DNA from: Gammaproteobacteria bacterium
Lineage (GTDB): Bacteria > Pseudomonadota > Gammaproteobacteria > Steroidobacterales > Steroidobacteraceae
Direction: 5' to 3'
DNA: 40,604 nucleotides
NCBI GenBank assembly: GCA_030038755.1
Contig: JASHSK010000295.1
Span: 1 to 40,604, forward strand
How positions within the stretch are numbered: position 1 is the first letter of the stretch; every line of letters begins with the position of its first letter. A program made the position numbers and the translations under genes. Below, piece by piece: positions 30,691 through 38,582 of this stretch. The notes under the pieces are model-generated. The model was given only the letters and a program-made list of their open reading frames with translations. It did not search any database and was not told where the DNA came from.

Positions 30691-30750
30691 CCGGTCAGTG
30701 TACTGCAGGGTGATTGATCCGGGGCAGGCCAGCGGCAGGCTCATATCGGC

Positions 30751-31278
30751 TCAGGAATCGGCGGCGCGAGCGCGTCCGAACCCACTCCACACCAGAGCAT
30801 GGTCGAGCGACAGCGCTCCGGGCCCGAGCGCCATGATCGCGAGGGCCAGGCCAGCCCAGGGCAGGTGGAAGTTGGCCCACCCGTCAGGCACGGTGAGCTG
30901 GATCACCCCGGTCATGATGAGCAGGCCGAGCGCGCTGAAGCGTGTCGCGAGCCCGAGCACCAGCAGCACCGGCAGGCCGATTTCGGCCACCGCGTCGATG
31001 TGGGCCAGCAGGTCGGGGGCCGGGAAGGGGAAGGTTCTGCCGAACAGATGCAGCTGGAACTGTGCCTCGAACAGGTACTGAGCCGTCGGTGAGAGCGTGA
31101 GGAAGCCGCTCCACTTGGTGAGGCCGGACCGAAAGAACGGGACGGCGAGTGCCACGCGCAGCACCACCGGAGCGATGAGCGTGGCGGCCGCGCCGAGGCG
31201 CAGGGCGATGTGATGCGTGCGCTCGATCAGCCCGCCGCTGCGCGCAGCTGACGTTCCATTCCCGGAGGCTACGGCCAT
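30751..31278 (-). CDS. DoxX-family membrane protein (bufferin/gig operon-type)
   Basis: LRVALAVPFFRSGLTKWSGF, AEIGLPVLLVLGLATRFSALGLLIMTGVIQ; starts within the end of the upstream gene. Confidence 0.85.
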   Translation of the reverse strand: MAVASGNGTSAARSGGLIERTHHIALRLGAAATLIAPVVLRVALAVPFFRSGLTKWSGFLTLSPTAQYLFEAQFQLHLFGRTFPFPAPDLLAHIDAVAEIGLPVLLVLGLATRFSALGLLIMTGVIQLTVPDGWANFHLPWAGLALAIMALGPGALSLDHALVWSGFGRARAADS

Positions 31279-33155
31279 GGCGTTGCTCCCGTGCCCGTGT
31301 CCGCGCTCGTCTCGCCCCGCTGGCGGTGCCTGTCTCGCGAGCGCGTCACCGCGCCCAGGCTGCGCATGGCACGCGCTTCCAGCGAGAAACCCTGCAACGC
31401 GCCGCTGTCCAGCAGGAGCGCCAGATGCGCGGCCAGGTCGAAGCCGCTCGGATGCCCCGCGCGCGCCACGGTGGCCGCGGCCGCCGCTGCTGCGTCGGCC
31501 AGCGTCTGCCCGCGTGCCAGCGAGCGCAGAAACGCTCCCCCGCCGGCCGGCAGGGCGCGCACCTGTACCTCGGCCTCAGGTCGTGCCAGCAACGCGTCTT
31601 CCCCGCCGGCGCTGAGGTCGATCGGCGGCGGTGCGGCACTCGCCACATTCGTCCGCCAGATCGTGAGCGCAGGGTAGGGCGAGTGCACCCAGCGTACCGA
31701 AGGATGCAGCGTGAAGCGGATCTCACCGGACCGTTCGCCCGGGACGTGCGCGAGCGCCTGCGGATTCAGCGCGGCAGAGTCGGGGGCATGATAGGCCGTA
31801 AGCCACGCACGCTCGATCCGTGCGACGTCGGCCAAATAGGGCAGCGATGCCGCGGGCGCGAAGCCTGCGATGAAACGCGGAAACCCGGCGCCGTATTCCC
31901 ACAGCATCGGGGAGCGGGGCGGGTGGGCCGTCGCGTAGGTGCCTGCCATGGCGCGAAAGAAGCGTTTCCCCACGAGCCGGCAGACCGCCGGAAAGCCGGC
32001 CTCGAGCGCCTCCATCAGGCTCACGGCGACATTGTTGCGATAGACACGGAAGCGCCGTGGACAGGCCTGGCCGTCCGGCCCCTGCACGCCCAGCGGCGCA
32101 CTCCAGGCGTCGTCGAGCAGCGCGCGCGCGAACCCGTGCTGTCGCCGCGCCAGCGAGGGCGCCTCGGCGGCGATGCGGATCGGGAGAGCGCGGCGGGGAG
32201 GGCTGGCGAGGGGCAGCGCGCGCGCGGCGCGCGGCGGCATGCGGTTGGCGTCGGCAGCTGCGCGCAGCACCGTATCGGCACGCTGCGCCTCGCCCGCCAG
32301 CGTGGGCCATGCCGGCACGCTCGCATCCCATTCGATCAGGGTCGGGGTGGGACCGAGGCGGGCAATCACCTGCTCGTACAGGCGCCATACGCGACCTGCG
32401 ACCGGGCGATCGTGCGTGTCGACGAGCAGCGGCTGTCCGTGATCATCGTGGCTGCGCCGGTGACCGGCCAGATGGATTTCGCGCACCTGTGCGAGCGGAT
32501 AGTGCGCCAGGTAGCTCTCCGGGTCCCAGCGCTGATTCGTGCAGGAGATATGCAGATTGTTCACGTCGAGCAACAGCGCGCAGCCGCAGCGGCGCACGAT
32601 CTGCGCGATGAAATCCCATTCCGCGTAGGAGCTCTCCGCGAAGGCGACGTAGGTGGATGGATTCTCGAGCAGCAGCTGTCGACCGAGCGTCTCCTGCGTC
32701 TCGTCGATATGGCGCACGACGCGACGCAGCGTTTCGGCGGTGTAGGGCAGCGGCAGCAGATCGTCGAGGAAGGCCGAGCCATGCGACGACCAGGCCAGAT
32801 GTTCGGAGAACAGCGCCGGCTGATAGCGATCCAGCAACGCGCGCAGACGCCGCAGATGACGGCGGTCCAGCGCTCGAGCCGCGCCGATCGAGAGCCCGAC
32901 CCCGTGCAGCGAGAGCGGATAGTGCTCGCGGACCGCCGTCAGATAGCGGTGTGGCGGCCCCCCCGCTCCCATGTAGTTCTCGGCGTGCACCTCGAAGAAG
33001 CCGACGGCGGGGCGGTGCTCGAGGATGGTCCGATAGTGCGGCGCCTTGAGACCGACGCCGGCGCGCGGCGGCAGCGGGTGCACCACCGGCGCGGCAGGGG
33101 GCGCGGCAGCGGGCGAGGTCGCGGCGCTTGGCGTGGCGGTCATGCGAGTGTCCAT
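31269..33155 (-). CDS. Fused DUF692 (MNIO, BufB-like) - DUF2063 (BufC-like) bufferin maturase
   Basis: N-half: GVGLKAPHY, FFEVHAENYM, LSLHGVGLSIG, FSEHLAWSSHG, LLLENPSTYV, LLLDVNNLHIS, IHLAGHRR, LLVDTHDRPV, LIEWDASVP. C-half: RRFRVYRNNVAVSLMEALEAGFPAVCRLVGKRFFRAMAGTYATAHPPRSPMLWEYGAGFPRFI. Confidence 0.92.
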   Translation of the reverse strand: MDTRMTATPSAATSPAAAPPAAPVVHPLPPRAGVGLKAPHYRTILEHRPAVGFFEVHAENYMGAGGPPHRYLTAVREHYPLSLHGVGLSIGAARALDRRHLRRLRALLDRYQPALFSEHLAWSSHGSAFLDDLLPLPYTAETLRRVVRHIDETQETLGRQLLLENPSTYVAFAESSYAEWDFIAQIVRRCGCALLLDVNNLHISCTNQRWDPESYLAHYPLAQVREIHLAGHRRSHDDHGQPLLVDTHDRPVAGRVWRLYEQVIARLGPTPTLIEWDASVPAWPTLAGEAQRADTVLRAAADANRMPPRAARALPLASPPRRALPIRIAAEAPSLARRQHGFARALLDDAWSAPLGVQGPDGQACPRRFRVYRNNVAVSLMEALEAGFPAVCRLVGKRFFRAMAGTYATAHPPRSPMLWEYGAGFPRFIAGFAPAASLPYLADVARIERAWLTAYHAPDSAALNPQALAHVPGERSGEIRFTLHPSVRWVHSPYPALTIWRTNVASAAPPPIDLSAGGEDALLARPEAEVQVRALPAGGGAFLRSLARGQTLADAAAAAAATVARAGHPSGFDLAAHLALLLDSGALQGFSLEARAMRSLGAVTRSRDRHRQRGETSADTGTGATPWP

Positions 33156-33186
33156 GTGTGCGTCATCCCTCGAGTCGGCACGGCGA

Positions 33187-33214
33187 CTGCGGCGGCCCGG
33201 GGGCGCCGCCGCAG
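33187..33214 (-). promoter_or_regulatory. Intercistronic GC hairpin between precursor and maturase genes
   Basis: CTGCGGCGGC / GCCGCCGCAG perfect 10-bp stem with 8-nt loop. Confidence 0.6.
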
Positions 33215-33227
33215 CGCGCCGCCGGTC

Positions 33228-33581
33228 TCAGGTCGACTTCGGGCTCAGGCTGCCCGGACCCTTGGGCGTGTGAATCGAGGTGCAGGTGCCCTTGGGAACC
33301 AGTTTGAAAGCGTTACCCTGGTAGTTCGCCGTGCTGGTCGCCGCGCAGGTGGTGCCGGGCCCCGCGTAGCAGTCGTTGTGACCGGCCAGTGCCACGCCGT
33401 AGCACTTGTCGAATTTGCCGGTATTCAGACGCTCCGCGGTCATTTTCATGTTCTTTTCCATCATCATCTGCATCTGCTGCGGTGTCTCGGCGGCCCCGGC
33501 AACTGACGGCAGCGCGACGAGGGATCCCAGCGCGGCGGCGAGCGCGCCGGCGACCAGGGCGGATGTGGCTCGATTGGACAT
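33228..33581 (-). CDS. bufA: DUF2282-family bufferin precursor (BufA/GigP-like RiPP precursor)
   Basis: Signal peptide, Met-rich segment, core [43 protein letters not shown] with 4 Cys. Confidence 0.9.
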   Translation of the reverse strand: MSNRATSALVAGALAAALGSLVALPSVAGAAETPQQMQMMMEKNMKMTAERLNTGKFDKCYGVALAGHNDCYAGPGTTCAATSTANYQGNAFKLVPKGTCTSIHTPKGPGSLSPKST

Positions 33582-33659
33582 GGATTGTCTCCAAATGAGA
33601 TGCGTGGTGGCGGGAGCTTCAGCGTCGCCCGCCGGTAAGAAACTGCAACCATCTGCTTA

Positions 33660-33684
33660 TTCGCCGCAGAGGCGCGGAGGTTAC
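33660..33684 (-). promoter_or_regulatory. Candidate ECF-sigma promoter upstream of the bufA-like gene
   Basis: Minus-strand reading GTAACC-N15-CGAA (gtaacctccgcgcctctgcggcgaa), about 80-100 nt upstream of the bufA ATG. Confidence 0.5.
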
Positions 33685-33774
33685 AGACGCACCTGTGGCG
33701 CCGCCCGCGGGGCGTGATGCGGCGGCGCCGTTCAGAACAACGTCGGCAGCGGCGGCCTGAGCCGCGCTCGGGGG

Positions 33775-34770
33775 TCAGTCGAGGCTCGCGCCGCCATGAC
33801 GCTGCAGTTGCAGCGTCGCCTCGCCGATCATCTGTTCCACGATGGCCGCGGCCGGCTCGATGGATTGGATGAGCCCGGCGGCTTCGCCAAACCAGACTGC
33901 CGCATTCTCCGGGTCACCTTCCGCGAGAGCCTGCCGATAGCGTGGACCCTCGACAGCGGCGTGACCTGCGAGCTCCTGCTCTCGACCGTGCCAGCGCTCC
34001 GTGAAGGCGTTGCGGCGAATCCTGGCGGTGAATTCCGCGGGCCACGGCAGCTGCCTGACGATATCCGGTACGTGCGTGCGCAGTGTGTCATCGCCATTGG
34101 CGGCGAGCATGGACAGGTGATGGCGTTCCGCGACCAGCGCTTCCCTGGATGCCCACAGGCGCGTGCCCACCAGCACTCCGTCCGCGCCCAGCATCAATGC
34201 CGCGGCCAGACCTCGCCCGTCGGCGATGCCACCGGCTGCCAGCAGCAGCGTCTGCGGAGAATAGGCCGCGATGAAGTCGGCGGCTTCGGGGACGAGCGTC
34301 ACTGTGCCGCGCAGTGCGCCGTGTCCGCCGGCTTCAGCGCCCTGCGCCACGACCACATCGGCACTCACATCGAGCGCTTGCTCGACGTGCTCCATGTTCT
34401 GACACTGACAGATCAACAGCGCGCCGGCCCCGCGGATAGCATCGACGAAGGGGCGCGGATCGCCAAAAGACAGCATCACGGCTCTGGGGTGGTATTTGAG
34501 CACCTCGCTCAGCAGCGAAGCAGAGCGGTGCAGCGACCAGGTGATGAAGCCTACGCCCACCGGCTCACCGTGGGTCAGAGCAAATTGCTCCTCGAGCCAC
34601 GCGGCCTCACCGTAGCCACCGCCGATCAGGCCCAGACCGCCCGCACGGCTGACGGCCGCCGCCAGTGCCCCTCCCGCGGCGAAGGCCATCGGCGCCGACA
34701 CGATCGGATAGCGAACGTTCAGCGCACGCGTGAATCGCGTCGACAGGTTTACCGGGCCGGCAGCGTCCAT
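33775..34770 (-). CDS. Nitronate monooxygenase-like (NPD/2-nitropropane dioxygenase family) flavoprotein
   Basis: RYPIVSAPMAFAAGGALAAAVSRAGGLGLIGGGYG; VVAQGAEAGGHGALRGTVTLVPE; LLAAGGIADGRGLAAALMLGADGVLVGTRLWAS. Confidence 0.9.
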   Translation of the reverse strand: MDAAGPVNLSTRFTRALNVRYPIVSAPMAFAAGGALAAAVSRAGGLGLIGGGYGEAAWLEEQFALTHGEPVGVGFITWSLHRSASLLSEVLKYHPRAVMLSFGDPRPFVDAIRGAGALLICQCQNMEHVEQALDVSADVVVAQGAEAGGHGALRGTVTLVPEAADFIAAYSPQTLLLAAGGIADGRGLAAALMLGADGVLVGTRLWASREALVAERHHLSMLAANGDDTLRTHVPDIVRQLPWPAEFTARIRRNAFTERWHGREQELAGHAAVEGPRYRQALAEGDPENAAVWFGEAAGLIQSIEPAAAIVEQMIGEATLQLQRHGGASLD

Positions 34771-36218
34771 ACGTCCAGCACCCCGCGGGTGGCGCGATCG
34801 TTGGCATCGCCCTCGGGGAGAACAATCCTCCCATCGACCACGATGGGGCTGTTCCAATGGCCCGGGCCGCAGGGCAGCGTCGCAATACGCTTGCCGGAAG
34901 ACGCCTCGTACACGTTCAGTCCGCCCGCCGGTGCATAGACGAACAGCAGGCCGTCGGCCTCGAAAGGACTGGTGCCACCGGTGCCGTTGCTCCATTCCTG
35001 GTGGAGCGTCCCGTTCCGCAGCTGCCAGGCTGCGGTGCCGCCGTTGTCCGCGGCGAACATCCAGATCTGGCCGCCGTTGCGCCACACTGCCGGCTGAGTG
35101 AATAGCTCGCTGCCGCTGGGGGTGGAAATGCTCTGCAGCTCGCGGCCCTCATGAGGACTGCGGCCGGCCATCGCCTGCCGGCTGAGCAGGCGGATCTTGC
35201 CGTCCTTGCCGCCCTGCGCGAGCCACTGATCATTCAGCAGCACGGGCGACGTGGACCCCAGATCAAGATCGCTGTCGTTGAGTTCCTCGGTGTTGGCCGG
35301 AGTGTAGTTGCCCAGGATCTGCGTGGCGCTGGAATCGAGCTCGACGATCGCGTCGCCCCAGTCCGTCGTGCCGTTCCAGTCGCCGTTGCCGGTGGCGATG
35401 AAGATATGGCCGTCGCCGGGATCGATCACCGCGCCCGCACGGCCCCAGATGGCCGAGCGCGTCTCTCGGCAGGAGCGCGGCTGCAGCAGTCCGCTCCGAT
35501 CGCTGCACAGCGAGTTCCATACCTGCAGGAGCTCACCGGAGCCGGCGTCGAGGACGGCGACATGGCCCTGGTAGGGCGCCCGGTCACCGATATAGCCCGC
35601 CGTCACTGCGATCAGATGGCCCTGCAGGAATTTCAACGGCGAATCCATCTTCTCCCGCAGCGGCAGCTCGGTAATGGCGGTGCGCCAGAGCAGGTGCCCG
35701 TCGCCGACAGCCAGCTTCTGAATGTAGCCGTCGGGCGACGCGGCGTAGATGGCATTCGCACCAGGGTCGACCACGGGGGTCGAGTTGGTGAACTGGCGCG
35801 TGCCGGCCAGCCTGCCGTAGCTCGCCGGCGTGTATTCCCACAGAACATCGCCGTCATCGGCGTCCAGCGCGATGGTCCTGCCGTAGCTGGTCGTCACGAA
35901 GATGGTGTCATGGCGGGTGCCGTGGATGGTCGCGCCGTGCACGTAGACGGCGCTGGCATCCACGAGACCATCCAGCGCTACCTGTCGGCGCCGAAGGTGG
36001 CCGACATTGGCGGCGGTGATTCCCGTCGGCTGAGGATTCGCGCTGGTGCTTTGCACATTGCCGCCGAACATCGGCCAGTCCCGTGCGGTCATGGCCTGTA
36101 CGGGCGTAGCCTGCACGGGCGCGGCCTGTATGGGCGTAGCCTGGGCCGCCGCGGCCCGGGTGGCCGCTGTGAGCGCGAGACTCACCCCCAGCAGCAGCGC
36201 AGTCGCACGCCGTCCCAC
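34749..36218 (-). CDS. PQQ-like beta-propeller repeat protein, exported
   Basis: RDWPMFGGNVQSTSANPQPTGITAANVGHLRRRQVALDG; repeated blade motifs; start uncertain (GTG at VGRRATALLLGVSLALTAATRAAAA). Confidence 0.78.
   Translation of the reverse strand: MGRRATALLLGVSLALTAATRAAAAQATPIQAAPVQATPVQAMTARDWPMFGGNVQSTSANPQPTGITAANVGHLRRRQVALDGLVDASAVYVHGATIHGTRHDTIFVTTSYGRTIALDADDGDVLWEYTPASYGRLAGTRQFTNSTPVVDPGANAIYAASPDGYIQKLAVGDGHLLWRTAITELPLREKMDSPLKFLQGHLIAVTAGYIGDRAPYQGHVAVLDAGSGELLQVWNSLCSDRSGLLQPRSCRETRSAIWGRAGAVIDPGDGHIFIATGNGDWNGTTDWGDAIVELDSSATQILGNYTPANTEELNDSDLDLGSTSPVLLNDQWLAQGGKDGKIRLLSRQAMAGRSPHEGRELQSISTPSGSELFTQPAVWRNGGQIWMFAADNGGTAAWQLRNGTLHQEWSNGTGGTSPFEADGLLFVYAPAGGLNVYEASSGKRIATLPCGPGHWNSPIVVDGRIVLPEGDANDRATRGVLDVWTLPAR
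36094..36153. repeat. 15-bp tandem repeat (about 4 copies) in the PQQ-like gene
   Basis: GCCTGTACGGGCGTA / GCCTGCACGGGCGCG / GCCTGTATGGGCGTA / GCCTGGGCCGCCGCG, encoding an AQATPIQAAPVQATPVQA-type linker. Confidence 0.8.
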
Positions 36219-36252
36219 GACAAAATCGCACAGCCAGGAATGGCCGAGGTCG

Positions 36253-37350
36253 TCAGGGTCCGGAGGGCGGTGCGTATTCGAGAACCCGGAAGCTGCCCGG
36301 AACCATCGTCGGAAAGCGCCGCGGGTTCTGCGGGGTTGCCTTGGGTCGCGGACCCATGGTGGCGGTGACGAGGAAAACATGATGCGTGCTGACGTCCAGC
36401 GCCATGGTGCGTGCTGCCGGCTGAGTGCTGACCTCCCCCAGCTCCACGAAGTGATCGGGTGAGTCCTCATGCACGACCGTCAGGTTGCCGGACATGCCGT
36501 TGGAGCTGAAGGCCAGCTGCGTGCCCGGATCGAAGCGATTGGCATCGACACCGGCGCCGATCGGCACCGTGGTGATCACGCGATGCGCGTCCGCGTCAAC
36601 GATCGCCATGAACCCGTTGCGGCAGCCGGCGAACAACCGGCGGTGTACGCTGTCCATCGCCAGTCCCGAAGGATGTTCGCACGGTGCGAGCGGCCAGCGG
36701 TCGGTGACCTGCAGCGTGCGCGAGTCGATCTGCACCTGCTCGCTCTTATCCTCCAGGTTGTTGTACAGGTGCCCGGCGCCGTCAGCCACCGCGTATTCCG
36801 GTGACCCACCCAGGGCGATCGTGCCCAGCACGCGGTCGGTCCTGGCATCAATGGCCGTGGCGCTCTGGTCATCGCCGTTGAACGTGAAAACGCGCTGCGT
36901 CGCCGGGTCGTAGATGATGCAATCGGAATCCTTGTTCGGCATCTGCACCACGGTGATGACCTTGAGGGTCTTCATGTCGAACACGATGACGTGCGAGGGA
37001 TCGGTACCGTCACTCACGAACCCGCGATCGAGCTCGGGCGCCAGCGCGATGCCATGCTCGCGATGGCCATCGGGAATGTCGCCGACCACCTTGCCGGTAT
37101 CCACGTCCATCACGACCACATGGTCGCCGCGCGAGATGTACAGCCGCCGCGCGCCGGCGTCGAGCATCAGGTAATCCCAGAAGCCGGCCCCGCCCAGCCG
37201 ATAGGTGTGCACCAGGTGATAGCCCGCGGGGGGCGCGGCGGCGGCCGGGAGGGCGAACGCTGCGGCTGCCGCGGCGAGCATCCACGCGAGTGCCGTGGCG
37301 ACGCGGCCCGTGTTCGATGCGCTGTCAATCCCCATGAGCGAACGCCCCAT
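36253..37350 (-). CDS. YncE-like beta-propeller protein, exported
   Basis: Signal peptide; GFWDYLMLDAGARRLYISRGDHVVVMDVDTGKVVGDIPDGHREHGIALAPELDRGFVSDG. Confidence 0.82.
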   Translation of the reverse strand: MGRSLMGIDSASNTGRVATALAWMLAAAAAAFALPAAAAPPAGYHLVHTYRLGGAGFWDYLMLDAGARRLYISRGDHVVVMDVDTGKVVGDIPDGHREHGIALAPELDRGFVSDGTDPSHVIVFDMKTLKVITVVQMPNKDSDCIIYDPATQRVFTFNGDDQSATAIDARTDRVLGTIALGGSPEYAVADGAGHLYNNLEDKSEQVQIDSRTLQVTDRWPLAPCEHPSGLAMDSVHRRLFAGCRNGFMAIVDADAHRVITTVPIGAGVDANRFDPGTQLAFSSNGMSGNLTVVHEDSPDHFVELGEVSTQPAARTMALDVSTHHVFLVTATMGPRPKATPQNPRRFPTMVPGSFRVLEYAPPSGP

Positions 37351-37473
37351 TGTCGTTAGTCGATCGAGCCTAGCGCCGCGCGCGACGGCCGGTCAAGAAA
37401 TGCGAAATGCGATCGGTGGGTGGGCGGCGCGCCGTGGTCCGCAGGGAGGGGAACGGGCAGCGGCCCGGCGCGA

Positions 37474-37502
37474 TTGACGTAGCGTATATGTGCGAGTATA
37501 AG
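37474..37502 (+). promoter_or_regulatory. Sigma70-type promoter of the toxin-antitoxin pair
   Basis: TTGACG-N17-TATAAG. Confidence 0.7.
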
Positions 37503-37521
37503 TGCCGTGAGGATACCGGCC

Positions 37522-37749
37522 GTGCCGCAGATTACGCTGTACATCGACGAGGAGACAGACGCAAAGGCACGCGCGGCGGCGCGCGGCGCGGGCATCTCCT
37601 ACAGCAAATGGGTGACGCAACTCATCCGCTCGCACACGCGTGACGAGTGGCCCGAGATGGTTCGCGGGTTTTCGGGGAGCAGACCCGACTTTCCGCTGCG
37701 TGGGTCCGATATCGATAGCGTGGATGTAGCGCGCGTGTCGTTCGATTGA
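37522..37749 (+). CDS. Antitoxin, VapB-like
   Basis: PQITLYIDEETDAKARAAARGAGISYSKWVTQLIRSHT; GTG start with upstream GAGG assumed (alternative GTG at 37507). Overlaps the toxin start. Confidence 0.75.
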   Translation: MPQITLYIDEETDAKARAAARGAGISYSKWVTQLIRSHTRDEWPEMVRGFSGSRPDFPLRGSDIDSVDVARVSFD

Positions 37750-38144
37750 TTTACGCCCTCGACACCAACACGGTCGGCTACTTCTTTCGCGGCGAGGGAC
37801 TCGTAGGGCAGCATCTGCTCGCGACGCCTCCGCGTGATATCGCCGTTCCCGCGGTCGTGACCTATGAGCTCCGCTACGGTGTGGCTCGGGTTCCAAAGTC
37901 AAAGCGCCTCGCCGAGCAGCTCGAGGCACTGCTCGGCTGGGTGACCATTCTCCCGTTCGACGACGCCGTTTCGCGGGTCGCGGCTCGCATTCGAGTGCAG
38001 CTCGAGCGCGCCGGCCGGCCGATCGGACCGCTCGACACGCTGATCGCTGCGACGGCGCTCGCGGCCAACGCAACGCTCATTACCCGCAACACCTCGGAAT
38101 TCGGCAGAGTGCGGGAGTTGCGGGTCGAAAACTGGTTTGTGTGA
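37746..38144 (+). CDS. PIN-domain ribonuclease toxin, VapC-like
   Basis: TTG start; YALDTNTVGYFF, VTYELRYGVAR, GPLDTLIAATALAANATLITRNTSEFGRV contain the PIN acidic residues. Confidence 0.92.
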   Translation: MIYALDTNTVGYFFRGEGLVGQHLLATPPRDIAVPAVVTYELRYGVARVPKSKRLAEQLEALLGWVTILPFDDAVSRVAARIRVQLERAGRPIGPLDTLIAATALAANATLITRNTSEFGRVRELRVENWFV

Positions 38145-38214
38145 AAGCCCCGCGTGCTTGTCGGCAGGCAGCGGGGTGCCACGCAGCGCGCGGTTCAACG
38201 GCTCAGAGAGGGGG

Positions 38215-38243
38215 TTGACTTTAATTCGGTAATTGCCTAAATA
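38215..38243 (+). promoter_or_regulatory. Sigma70-type promoter of the SdpR-like gene
   Basis: TTGACT-N17-TAAATA; -10 ends 6 nt before the ATG. Confidence 0.7.
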
Positions 38244-38249
38244 GCGTAC

Positions 38250-38558
38250 ATGGAACCGGTCTTCAGGGCGCTCGCCGATCCGACGCGGCGGCGGATTCTG
38301 CAGCTGCTGCACACGCGACAGATGAGCGCCGGTGAGATCGCCGGGCGCTTCACACTCGCCAAGCCGACTCTGTCGGGGCATCTGGCGATACTGCGGGCGG
38401 CCGATCTCGTCAGTGCGGACAGGCAGGGCACGAGCATCATCTACCGCCTCAATCTGTCGGTGTTGCAACAGGCGCTGCTCGGCTTTGCGCAGGTCTTCGG
38501 CATCGGCCTGGCAAAAGCGCCGCTGGGGCGTCGCCGTCTGCGCACCGGCGCCGGCTGA
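38250..38558 (+). CDS. ArsR-family regulator, SdpR-like autorepressor
   Basis: MEPVFRALADPTRRRILQLLHTRQMSAGEIAGRFTLAKPTLSGHLAILRAADLVSADRQGTSIIYRLNLSVLQ. Confidence 0.88.
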   Translation: MEPVFRALADPTRRRILQLLHTRQMSAGEIAGRFTLAKPTLSGHLAILRAADLVSADRQGTSIIYRLNLSVLQQALLGFAQVFGIGLAKAPLGRRRLRTGAG

Positions 38559-38582
38559 GACGCGCGGATCCGGCGGCATACC

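Noticed and set aside
31326-33506. 726-aa plus-strand ORF opposite the bufferin operon
   Set aside because: Antisense to the well-supported DUF692-DUF2063 and DUF2282 genes; Arg/Gln/His-rich translation with no recognisable domain, typical of high-GC shadow ORFs.
38147-38178. CCCCGC...GCGGGG inverted repeat after vapC as terminator
   Set aside because: Stem is interrupted and there is no T-tract.
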